64,000 nucleotides of DNA from Phlegmacium glaucopus (lineage: Eukaryota; Basidiomycota; Agaricomycetes; Agaricales; Cortinariaceae). The first letter of the stretch is position 1. The number at the start of each line of letters is the position of its first letter. The stretch covers positions 222,724-286,723 of the forward strand of contig MU130540.1 of the NCBI GenBank assembly GCA_015039465.1, given 5' to 3'. Under the pieces are notes generated by a model. That model was not told the origin of the DNA and did not search any database. It saw only the letters and a program-made list of their open reading frames with translations. Made by a program: the position numbers and the translations under genes. Shown piece after piece: positions 10,761 to 19,704 of the stretch.

Positions 10761-11280
10761 TTTATATTCTATTCTAATCCTCTGCTAACAGATTATATTA
10801 GGCTTGTACGACGTACAACAATGATAACAAACAACAAACAACATGTAAGACAACACCCACACACGTCCACTGACGCCCAGACATGTCCAGTTACACACAC
10901 ACACATACAACGACAGCCCGACAACACCCACACACGTCCAATGATGCCCAGACACGTGCAATGACACCCCAATGACACCCACACATGTCCAATGATGCCC
11001 AGACCCATACAATGACACCCCGACAACACCTACACGCGTCTAATGATGCCCCAACACGTCCAGTTACACCCACACGTGTACAATGTCACCCCGACAACAC
11101 AGATGTGTACGATGACACCCAGACACGTACGGACGCGTACAACGACACCCACCCACACCCACACGCGTACGCTGACACGCACACGTGTCCAGCTACACCC
11201 ACACACATCCAATGGCGCCCACATGGATACAACAATGTATGACACCCACCCACCGCCCCTCATTCCTTGCTACAACAACA
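10540..11280. repeat. ACGACGTACGACACC and ACACGTCCAATGA minisatellites
   Basis: The first part (10,540-10,690) repeats ACAACGACGACGTACGACAC. The second part (10,850-11,240) repeats a roughly 30-bp unit built on CACCCACACACGTCCAATGA. Open frames on both strands are by-products of the repeat period. Confidence 0.75.
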
Positions 11281-12397
11281 ACAACCTCTTACGGGGTTTC
11301 TATTTATTTTAATGGATAACGACGATGGCAATGACAGCAGGGGGCCTATTCTTTTTTACTTTCTATCTTTTTTTTACTTTCTACTTGATACTTTTGATAG
11401 GCTACGAAAATGACACCAACAACCCCTCTCACTAGGGTATTTGTTTTGATACTTTACTAGGCTATTAGTATTAATAAAATGAATAATATTGAACTTTTTG
11501 TATTCAAGATATTTGAGAATATAGAATTTTTTCTTAGAATCCTTTTAGAAATTACTGGCTAAGTAAGATTCTGATCAGATTCTGACCAATTCTGGTGGGG
11601 GACAGTAAAGTACTGAATTAGATATATTATTTTGTACTTCTAATGTATTGGTAACTAATCCCCCCTCAAAAAGAGGGGTAATTAATCCATTTTAATTCTA
11701 ATTTTAATTAATGTGTTAGAAAAGTTTGAAAAAATATGAGTTAGTAGGAATTGACTTAGAAGTATTGCAAATTCTGATCATATCTGCTCAGAATCTGCTC
11801 AGATCTGAGCAGAACTGGTCAGAATTGGTCAGATTCTGAGCAGATCTGAGCAGATCTGACCAATTTCGCTCAGATCTGATCAGATCTGGTGGGGGACAGA
11901 AAAGTACTGAGTGTATGTGCTGTGCCGCCCAGCTCCTACAATGTCCTGATTTCAGAACTGGAAGAGAACAGAAAGACAGAAGACCTCAGTGACTTAGAGG
12001 ACAAACAAGAGGAGGAAACTAAGATGATATTCAAACTGAGGGAAAACATACAAGTTTGAGTACTTTAAATATAAAAGGAATTGCAACTGAAATATAGAAT
12101 ATAAATATAAGTGCTGTGTTCTGCTCCCAGAAAAGGTCCTGCATTCTTGGGTGAATAATCCATGGCTGGTGTGCTGACTGATAGTGGGAAAGTGATGACA
12201 AAGGAATAGTTGTTATGACAAAGGTGTGGTAATGGGTTTGGGATATTGTTGGAAGAGTCAGAATGGTACGGAGAAGTCTCGGAGTCAGACGTAGGAGGAG
12301 TAGAGTCGGAGACAAGGGAAAGTACTGGAACGGAGTACGGACTACTGGAAACAACTCCGACGGAGCCGGCCAGAGTAATGTATGATGGAATGTAACA

Positions 12398-12505
12398 CCA
12401 TGTGGAATCCATGTGGAATCTGTATGGAATCCATGTGTACATTCCATGGAATCCATCCTCTATTTTATGGAATCCATATGGATTATATGGGGGAGGGTAA
12501 AGTAA
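12398..12505. mobile_element. Remnant of another TIR element (right end only)
   Basis: The right end, reverse-complemented, reads ACTTTACCCTCCCCCATAT, like the other TIR elements. It is preceded by GGAATCCATGTGGAATC repeats similar in style to their arms. Its left part is missing where the Gypsy-B LTR abuts. Confidence 0.6.
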
Positions 12506-12945
12506 ACCAAGTCAAAAGCATTGACATTCAATATCTGGGTATTCTTTTCATTTCAGTCAAGGTGCAATATCCTGGAGCTCTAAAAGCAACATATTATTGC
12601 ATTGTCAAGCACAGAAGTAGAGTACATAGCACTCACTCATGCATCAAAAGAGGCCTTGTGGATGAGAAGTTTCGTGAACAGGATGCGAGGATTGACGCTG
12701 CTACCTATTCAAGTTAATTGCGACAACAAAGGTGCATTAGCGCTTGCAAAGGACAACAAATTCCACTTGAGAACGAAACATATCAATCTATGGTATCACT
12801 TCATTAGGGAAGCCATTCAGGACAACAAGATAGAGCTGAACTACATACCGACTGATGAAAATATATTGGATATCTTCACTAAAGCATTGGAATTTGGCAA
12901 GACCCAAGTTTGTGGGATCCGTTGAATGATTGGGATTGGGGGAGT
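12506..12945 (+). pseudogene. Copia-2 RNase H fragment
   Basis: A different copia lineage from Copia-1: SGYSFHFSQGAISWSSK, then, after a 1-nt loss in an A-run near 12,585, IALSSTEVEYIALTHASKEA, CDNKGALALAKDNKFHLRTK and LNYIPTDENILDIFTKAL. The segment overlaps in domain content with the RNase H of Copia-1, so the two cannot be parts of one element. It ends near 12,925 with a purine-rich stretch (GGGGGAGTTGGAG) that may be the polypurine tract. Confidence 0.82.
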
Positions 12946-13304
12946 TGGAGAAGTAGCAGATTTAAACTCAGTTCCAAGACTTTACACTCACCCACCAGTC
13001 CGATTGGAATCCAATCAGACTCCGAGTAATCCAAGTAAAAACACCAAAAGTCCGAGTCCAGTCCAAGTCCAGTCCAAGTCCAGTCTGAGTTGAGTCCGAG
13101 CTAAGTCCAAGTTGAGTCCAAGTCCAAGTAAAAAAATTGTTAGCTTGGACTCAGCTTGGACTTAGCTCGGACTCAACTCAGACTGGACTTGGACTCAGAT
13201 CAAAATCCATCTAAGTTAATATTCAAAGTAAATTCCAATCATATTTTTCAAGTCAAAGTATACAAAAATGTAACATTATATTTACACAGACTACAAACTA
13301 ATAG

Positions 13305-14823
13305 TTAGTTATCCCTGTCACCATTACTGTCACCACCACCACTGTCATCATGCCTATCACTGTCACTGTCACTGTCACCATCACCATCACCATCACCATC
13401 ACCATCACCATCATCATCACTGTCACTTCCAACTCTTTTCTTTATCTTTGCAAGAACATGTCTTGTATGATAAAAAAGCATTGCATGTAGGAACCAATTG
13501 AAATTTCCAGGTTTCATGGGTTTAAGTATTGACTCATATCCACCAAGCCAGAAGTTTAATTGTTCACATGCCTTAGATATAAACAAATATTAAGATAAGT
13601 TTTGGTCTAAAAATAAAACTTGTACACACCTGTGTATTAAATGCTCTTTTATAATATGGTTTCCCTTTTTTATCATGTGCCACAACTACAAGATTTGGGG
13701 CAGAACCATTTGTTGGGGCAGGATTACACCATTTTCAACACAACTCATCTGTTACTTGATGATTTGTATAGTGATATGAGTCCACAATGAAACGACTAGT
13801 ATTTTTCCATTCATCCCATTTTCCACTTGCAATACAGTGTCAAAGTACAAGACATGCTTTGTCAATGCATATATAGTCTGGACGGGACTCTTCTGTGGGA
13901 TAGGCTGAGTCCAAAAATGCCATAATATTTGTTGGAGACTCTGACTTGGCAAATTTTGTCCAACCAATCACAACACCACAAGGGGCAGTAATGGTTTCCA
14001 CACAGTAAAATTGAGCAGGTCTAAAATAGTTTGCTCTTTGAATTTCAGGTACATCTTGATAATGAGGCTGATAAGCTCTTCCTGATACTGGGTTCCAAGG
14101 CAAATTTTCATTAGGCCTTTGAAGCATTCTTCGCACACCAGCCATATTATGCTGATGACTATTCTGAACATGTTTGTTCCATTGACCTTGATGCTCTTCA
14201 CATGCCTGTGTTGTGTTTATTTTATTATTCTGACAACCATGCACATGGCATTTAGCTCCAAATTCAATCTCATGATTGGCACAGAAAGCACCTCCTCGAT
14301 AATTGTCAAGATCAGCTGTACAATTATCAAAAGCACAATGAGTTGGTCCCATAACAATTCCATCTAAAACAACCATTTTGACAGGAGATTGTTCCAGTTC
14401 TTGTGATACTGATGTACCTTGTTGTTCAGTTATAGTTGTGTTTGGATCAAGCATTGTATCAGCAGTTCTTTTGGACATCTGAGTACATTCTAAGCACACA
14501 TGTCCTTGAGCAGCTCAAATAAATCCTTTTTCACCCAAGCATGAAAATGCTTCAATTGTAACATCTTCAATGTTCAACTTGTCTTTCAGCTCTAGGTCCA
14601 AGTTAGATGCAGCACTGATAGTACAAATAGATTCCTGAACAAATGACTGCCAAATCTGACGTCGAGTAACCTTCACTTTAGCTGTTCCAAAACTATTATT
14701 CCAATACTCAGTGTAAGCTGCAGCAGAAGCATGAAAGCTATACACTCCACTCAGAATAGCATTTGAAAATTCTCGGTCAACCCAAGTGCTCTGCCCAACT
14801 TTGAGATATTTAGCAGAATTCAA
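13305..14823 (-). pseudogene. KDZ-type transposase, C-terminal part with cysteine cluster
   Basis: On the minus strand the frame runs from about 14,823 through a cysteine/histidine cluster near 14,200-14,360 (THCAFDNC, GAFCANHE, GAKCHVHGC, ACEEHQGQW). This resembles the CxC5/CxC6 clusters associated with fungal KDZ transposases. It continues with RPDYICIDKACLVL, FIVDSYHYTNH, CNPAPTNGSAPNLVV and ACEQLNFWLGGYESILK. A 58-nt intron (13,572-13,629) separates the last exon. Three in-frame TGA codons (14,515-14,517; 13,840-13,842; 13,735-13,737) all sit at probable Arg codons (CGA to TGA). The C-terminus is an Asp/Gly-rich microsatellite-coded tail. Superfamily assignment rests on recalled family features. 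Confidence 0.78.
13318..13430. repeat. CAC/CAT trinucleotide microsatellite
   Basis: ACCATCACCATCACCATC repeats. Read on the minus strand it encodes the Asp-Gly/Asp-Ser tail of the KDZ transposase remnant. Confidence 0.85.
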
Positions 14824-14849
14824 GTAAAGTCTGTTCCAATCACCCCCAC

Positions 14850-15473
14850 TCTATATGGTTTTCATTTAGACTAGTTTCCGTCTTTCTTAAAAGTCTTACA
14901 AGGTTATGAATGACCGTCTACAGGATCAATATTTTGTTGAATAAGTCGTCTGGTACTTGCCAAATATCTACTACCCCCACTAACCTTGTCTGAAATGAAC
15001 TTAAGACGATTTATGTAGTCGTTTGGGCCCGGGACGATACCTGGTGATACATTACGAGATATCGTGGTATCACTATTACCTAGACACGAATTGTGAGATC
15101 TCAAGTTCGACACCTAGACAAAGGTATGTTATTTTTCCCATTTAAGTTTCCTTTTAACTTTAGTCAAAGGGTACTACTTTATCTCGGACAAGAACACTAA
15201 ACGGGACTACGATAACAGACGGTTAGTACTACTTTCATCGTTAGGTAGACATAAACGGACACAGATAACAGACGGTTAGTAATTTCACGTTAGGTGCAGA
15301 AATGTCATCATATGGTCTCTAGCTCTATATGGTTTTCATTTAGACTAGTTTCCGTCTTTCTTAAAAGTCTTACAAGGTCATGAATGACCGTCTACAGGAT
15401 CAACATTTTGTTGAATAAGTCGTCTGGTACTTGCCAAATATCTACTAAAAAAAAAAAAAAAAAAAAAAAAAAG
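14850..15473. repeat. 120-bp direct repeats ending in poly(A): possible retroposon
   Basis: A unit of about 120 bp beginning CTCTATATGG and ending CAAATATCTACT occurs at about 14,850-14,971 and 15,326-15,448; the second is followed by about 24 A residues. The first unit is flanked on both sides by ACCCCCACT, which could be a 9-bp target duplication. Between the copies lies about 350 bp with no coding signal, including AAGTTCGACACC, which weakly resembles a pol III B box. A tRNA-derived SINE-like retroposon is possible, but the A box was not found. Confidence 0.5.
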
Positions 15474-16817
15474 ATCACATGTTTGAGGATCATCGAGCGG
15501 ATGAGGAAGCAGAAGGATCGGGTTGATGTTTAATATAATGCTTGTACACTACATTTTATGTCAATGGCAGAGCAGCTGCTGGGCCCGTCGGCCGAGGTTC
15601 TCTCCACTGGCATTGACAGTGCTGGTACATCTTCATCATTCATGTCCATACAATATCACAAAGTTGTAGCTGAGTAATCCTGACCGTTGCCTGTCCTACC
15701 ACAATGAGGTACAACTGACGCGGCATGGCCAATGATGTTTTCCCCGGCATTCCGACCCCATGGCTGGTGCCGGTTTCAATACATGGTGCCGGGAGCAACA
15801 ATCAGAAGCTTTACACCAGCAAATCAGTGTGCTTTTCTATACATGGTGCTATTCGGACTTTGCGTGCTATCACGTAAATATGACCCCTGCCGCTCATCTA
15901 GATTCGATTCTACCAGTCATCTGCCAATCGGCATGCCTACAATTCCGGCATCGGCACAACAATTCCTGCAATCAAAAAGGCCGATGGCACATTTCCAGGA
16001 ACCAGGCAACACTGACACTACCGGCAAGGCTCCATCTACAATCTGAGGCAGGCAGTCCAGCATAGGATAGACTGCCGACTATATGAAATAGACATGCCGT
16101 TCATCAGGGTTGACATAAACCGGCAGGACTGATGAACAGTGGTGGTACCGGCATTTGGATGAACAGGGACCGGGCAACACTGACACTACCGGCATGGCTC
16201 CATCTACACTGAGGCAGGCAGTCCGGCATAGGATAGACTGCCGACTATATGAAATAGACATGCCGTTCATCAGGGTTGACATAAACTGGCAGGACTGATG
16301 AACAGTGGTGGTACCGGCATTTGGACGAACGGGGACCAGGCAACACTGACACTACCGGCATGGCTCCATCTACACTCTGAGGCAGGCAGTCCAGCATAGG
16401 ATAGAATGCCGACTATATGAAATTGACATGCCGTTCATCAGGGTTGACATAAACCGGCAGGACTGATGAACAGTGGTGGTACCGGCATTTGGACGAACGG
16501 GGACCGGGCAACACTGACACTACCGGCATGGCTCCATCCACACTCTGAGGCAGGCAGTCCGGCATAGGATAGAACGCTGACTATATGAAATAGACATGCC
16601 GTTCATCCAGGGTTGACATAAACCGGCAGGACTGGTGAACAGTGTGTAAGCCATTCGTTGAATCTGTAGGCTACAGCACTGCGCATTTGTATATACAGTA
16701 GGTGGTATTCCCGGCTTCAGATCATTCCGGGAACCCATACCATATGACACACTGTGTCCGTTCCGGGAATCATATGGTACAGCACAGTGTAGTGTCCTTA
16801 TGTGATAGAACCAGGAA
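15473..16817 (+). repeat. Copia-like LTR, 3' copy
   Basis: This is similar to 1-1,244 at both ends: TTTGAGGAT at the left and the GTGTCCGTTCCGGGAAT to TGATAGAA block at the right. It differs by carrying a 168-bp tandem array in the middle. Whether it is the 3' LTR of Copia-1 or of Copia-2 cannot be decided, because the first is truncated and the second is only an RNase H fragment. Open frames inside it are repeat-derived. Confidence 0.55.
16045..16640. repeat. 168-bp tandem repeat, about 3.5 copies
   Basis: The anchor GAGGCAGGCAGTCC recurs at 16,045, 16,211, 16,379 and 16,547, giving periods of 166, 168 and 168 bp. Each unit contains AACACTGACACTACCGGC and GACATGCCGTTCATC. Copies are nearly identical, so the expansion is recent relative to the surrounding dead elements. 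Confidence 0.88.
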
Positions 16818-17738
16818 TAGGAGAGTGCAGAGCCTGTAAGTCAATACCTCATGAGTAGGGTAAAATAGGTGGAGAGATACATACCAAGTCAACATGCTGT
16901 TGGGGGACACTCATTTTGTCCACCTCTAGGTATGCTTAGTATTACTTACTTTCACTTTCACTCTACAATAGTATTACATACTGTGTTCCCCTTCCTACCC
17001 TTTACGGACTCCCTTCCATTGTTGTAGTAGTTGACCCTTCGCCGATGTCAGTATCTATTCTTGGTATCTACCTCACCCTACCTTCTATTATGTACTAGCT
17101 GTATATAGTTGTATTAGCTCCCACACTTTGTAGTACATAGGTGTAAGGTGCTTATCTTTGATAAGCACCTTAGAATTCAACTTGATTCCCAGGTCCTTAC
17201 ATTCTCTAACACATGCCAGTTGAAACCAACCATAGAATAAGAGTGTGCACAATCTTTATGGTGTTAACAGGATCATGATGTAATACTTTAAGCTGAATAA
17301 ATGAACCCTTCAATGGAAAACCCTAGCAAGACTTGGGTGCATCAAGACTTGGTCAAGACCCTTGAGAGGCAGAAGTAACGGAAATGTGATAACGACTGTG
17401 AGCAGTGAATACACACCACTGAGTGACTCAGAGTATGAAGTAGCAGACACATGCAACGGTTATCATATTCTATATTATATTATATATAACATAAATAGTT
17501 TGGAAATAAATTAATAACAACGAGCATAAGTCCATTTTTATTTTAAAATCCTGCCTGGCACTCCTGGTGCACCATACACAAGTCCAAGAATTTGTTACAA
17601 CTTCACAAATATTGCATACACTAGAAGACTCTAAGACTTCTGCTATGACTTCAACAAAGTTCACTATTATCACAACAATTCACAATTGTTGCAACAAGTC
17701 ACCAACACACTGAGAAACTGATTTTATTATTCAATGCC
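16818..17738. other. Non-coding flank between LTR block and Gypsy-A
   Basis: No supported gene is seen in these 920 bp. The one notable structure is a perfect 13-bp inverted repeat with a 3-nt loop at 17,144-17,172 (TAAGGTGCTTATC / GATAAGCACCTTA). ATGCC at 17,734-17,738 is the left target duplication of Gypsy-A. Confidence 0.6.
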
Positions 17739-18160
17739 TGTTATGAATATCTGGTATACGCATATCTTCAGTCGTCCCCTCGTCCCCTCTTTTTCTCTTC
17801 CCCTTTCATCCCCCTTCTGCTCCCCTGTACCCTTTGCCCTTTGCCCTTTGCCCTCTTTGTACTATACATAGCTATCGCTCCCGCTTCCCTTATCACTGAC
17901 TCGTACCAACTCATATCTCTGACACGGACCATCCCCTTATTCCTGACTCGACCCTCTAGTATATAAGAGCCATACCCATAGCCATGGATCCTTAGTTTAG
18001 ACCTTTGTACCACTACGGTTCTAATCTATCCTGCTTGCTCAGAACCTGCCGTCCTCAGTCTAAGACTTGTTGAACACGATTGCAGTTGTACTAAGTCCCT
18101 AGTTACTTGGTCTATCGGCCCAGCACCGAACGCGAGTGCAAGCTTATAGTCGCCGTAACA
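17739..18160 (+). repeat. Gypsy-A 5' LTR
   Basis: 422 bp, TG...CA ends. It contains a CCCTTTG triplication near its centre and a TATATAAG box at 17,960-17,967. It differs from the 3' copy near AACACGATTG, CTATCGGCC and CGAACGCGAG (one base each). Transcription would be expected to start about 30 nt after the TATA box, near 17,990. Confidence 0.96.
17960..17967 (+). promoter_or_regulatory. LTR TATA box
   Basis: TATATAAG, the only clear TATA element in the LTR. It lies about 33 nt upstream of the segment complementary to the primer-binding site. The same box recurs in the 3' LTR at about 25,577-25,584. Confidence 0.7.
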
Positions 18161-18174
18161 AAAGGTCTAAACTA
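18161..18174 (+). other. Primer-binding site for self-priming (inferred)
   Basis: AAAGGTCTAAACTA starts at the first base after the 5' LTR, where a retrotransposon primer-binding site lies. It is the exact reverse complement of TAGTTTAGACCTTT at 17,993-18,006 in the same LTR, close to the predicted transcript start. In the Tf1 family of fission yeast the 5' end of the element's own RNA folds back on the site and is cleaved to make the primer. The 14/14 match and the position both fit that model. I did not check tRNA complementarity. Confidence 0.72.
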
Positions 18175-18492
18175 CTCTTGCGTCCGCTTCTCTAAGCGCA
18201 GACGAACCATACATTCTGGAGCTCAACGAAACACGCATTAACCAACAAACCAGCAGAATACTTGGAATACCCTCGTAACCCGAACTCGTGTGATCGCCTA
18301 TATCAACGGAGTCATAAGAAGATCGTGTGGTCGCTGATACCAACGGATCTCAAGAAATAAAACACCACGACGTCAAAGGGCAAATACCAAGTCCCTATCG
18401 AGTCATCAGAAGAAGAAGACACAACAGGAAGTAGCCAATATGACACCGACAACGAAGAACCTCTCGAAGAAAAACTTCCCGAGCCAGAACGC

Positions 18493-19704
18493 ATGAGCCA
18501 CAGCTCTACAACACAACCAAGACAAGAACGAGTAGGAAGAAACCCTCGAACAACCGCAACAGACCAACTAGTCCCTCAAACAACGCCAACTCCTCAACCG
18601 ACTACCTCAGGAAAAGCAAAAACCCCAGTATACACACCACCCGTTGCTCCCTCCCCATTCCAAACACCCGCCCCATTACCATCTACCCCCTTTGGACCCG
18701 AAACACCTGTTCAACAGCCAAAATCCGACTGGGATATAACTAGTGACCACGAAGACGACGACAAAATGTCAAAAGAAGTACGCATCAACCCCCCACAGCC
18801 ATACCACGGAGATCGAGACGGACTCCTATCCTTCCTCCAGGACTGTCGAGTATACCTCTCTCTCAATGATTCAATCTACAACTCCGAAGCCAAACAAATC
18901 ATCTTTATCCTCTCATTCCTCACTGGCGGAACTGCTAAAATCTGGAAAGAAGCCTTCCTCGACGAATGTCTCGCTACCACACCCCCAGACTTTGGAACTT
19001 ATGCCGGTTTCATCAAGAAACTCAAAGAAGCATTCTTAGCCGCCGATGCCGAAGGAGAAGCCAGAGCCCAACTACGCCAACTCAGACAAGGAACCAACTC
19101 AGTAGACGATTACATTGCACAATTCAGAATCCTCGCTGGAAGATCCAAGATCACAGACGACAAAACTCTTATCGACTATTTCTCAGAAGGGATCCACACC
19201 TCTCTTTTACAGAAAATCTATGGACTTGAGAATCCCCCTACAGCCATCAAAGATTGGTACGCTAAAGCCTCTCGATTCGACCTTCAATACAAACGATGCA
19301 AGGAAATAACTCAGCGAAAAACTGGAAGCACCCCCCAAGCCAAGAAAACTTACCCTGCGCCACGCTATGTTAATCATCATCATGATCCCAATGCTATGGA
19401 TATCGACACAACCGAGATCGATTGCCTCACTATAGAAGAACGCGAACAACATATGAAAGAACAAAGATGCTTCCATTGCCACAAAATAGGACATTTCGCC
19501 CGAGAATGCCGTTCCAAGCAAAACAACACCCCGAACACAAGCTCAAACTATGTCAAACCAAACGACAGCAGTTACAAGAAATTCAACGGATTTAAGAAGA
19601 CAGCTGCTACCGCCCGAGCCATGATACGCAACCTAGTCGAAGATATGGATACAGAAGAAAAAGAGAAGTTGATAGATGAAGTAGTCAAGGACCAGGATTT
19701 TTAG
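18493..19704 (+). CDS. Gypsy-A gag
   Basis: 403 residues. The N-terminus is Pro/Thr/Ser-rich and disordered. A Ty3-type gag/capsid domain lies at about residues 90-270 (RINPPQPYHGDRDGLLSF, FLTGGTAKIWKEAFL, YFSEGIHTSLLQKI). A single CX2CX4HX4C zinc knuckle (CFHCHKIGHFAREC) is at residues 326-339, for RNA binding and packaging. The ATG at 18,493 is the first in frame; the open frame extends upstream to about 18,360 without another ATG. The stop TAG at 19,702-19,704 follows a TTTT run that probably allows -1 slippage into pol. Length and domain order are normal for a chromovirus gag. Confidence 0.94.
   Translation: MSHSSTTQPRQERVGRNPRTTATDQLVPQTTPTPQPTTSGKAKTPVYTPPVAPSPFQTPAPLPSTPFGPETPVQQPKSDWDITSDHEDDDKMSKEVRINPPQPYHGDRDGLLSFLQDCRVYLSLNDSIYNSEAKQIIFILSFLTGGTAKIWKEAFLDECLATTPPDFGTYAGFIKKLKEAFLAADAEGEARAQLRQLRQGTNSVDDYIAQFRILAGRSKITDDKTLIDYFSEGIHTSLLQKIYGLENPPTAIKDWYAKASRFDLQYKRCKEITQRKTGSTPQAKKTYPAPRYVNHHHDPNAMDIDTTEIDCLTIEEREQHMKEQRCFHCHKIGHFARECRSKQNNTPNTSSNYVKPNDSSYKKFNGFKKTAATARAMIRNLVEDMDTEEKEKLIDEVVKDQDF

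Larger units (their letters stand above)
9814..11909. mobile_element. Non-autonomous TIR element TIR-2, 2,096 bp
   Basis: The left end GAGGTCTTTGCTGTGATCC and the reverse-complemented right end CAGTACTTTTCTGTCCCCC both lead into CACCAGATCTGA and arrays of GATCTGATCAGATCTGAGCA. Flanks are AGCGTATG (9,806-9,813) and AGTGTATG (11,910-11,917), an 8-bp duplication with one C/T change, inside the Gypsy-B LTR. A second right-type end (GGTGGGGGACAGTAAAGTACTG, about 11,595-11,616) shows nesting or internal duplication. The interior has minisatellites and hairpins and no transposase. Confidence 0.86.
9715..12397 (-). mobile_element. Gypsy-B LTR, split by a 2.1-kb TIR element
   Basis: The minus-strand LTR starts at 12,397 (TGTTACATTCC) and ends at 9,715 (CTTAACA). 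Without the insertion 9,814-11,909 and one target copy it is about 579 bp, matching the 577-bp solo LTR at 3,404-3,980 with perhaps 80% identity by eye. It lies immediately upstream (minus sense) of Gypsy-B gag, so it is the element's 5' LTR. The 3' LTR is not in the window. Confidence 0.9.
12978..14831 (-). mobile_element. Truncated KDZ-superfamily DNA transposon
   Basis: The ends are GACTTTAC...GTAAAGTC with flanks AGTTCCAA (12,970-12,977) and TGTTCCAA (14,832-14,839), a probable 8-bp target duplication with one mismatch. The left end continues as ACTCACCCACC, like the other TIR elements here. The right end stops almost at the transposase remnant, so the N-terminal half of the transposase and the matching arm have been lost. 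At 1.85 kb it is far below the several kilobases expected of an autonomous KDZ element. Confidence 0.75.

Noticed and set aside
10455..10762. Hairpins followed by T-runs as rho-independent terminators
   Set aside because: Surrounding sequence is a fungal TIR transposon without genes; the hairpins are part of its internal repeat.
10549..11312. Overlapping open frames on both strands as proteins
   Set aside because: They follow from the period of the ACGACGTACGACAC and CACCCACACACGTCC arrays and have low-complexity products.
2021..14517. In-frame TGA codons as recoded Trp or selenocysteine
   Set aside because: Most sit at expected Arg positions in dead elements. Intact genes here (ABCC-C, Helitron, ORF3) use TGA as a normal stop, and there is no sign of a variant code.
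15000..15120. tRNA-like segment (AAGTTCGACACC) as a tRNA gene
   Set aside because: No cloverleaf could be drawn and no A box found; at most a SINE-like remnant.
15732..16750. Open frames in the LTR block (for example 15,732-16,046)
   Set aside because: They repeat with the 168-bp array or lie in LTR-like sequence, with no domain or splice evidence.
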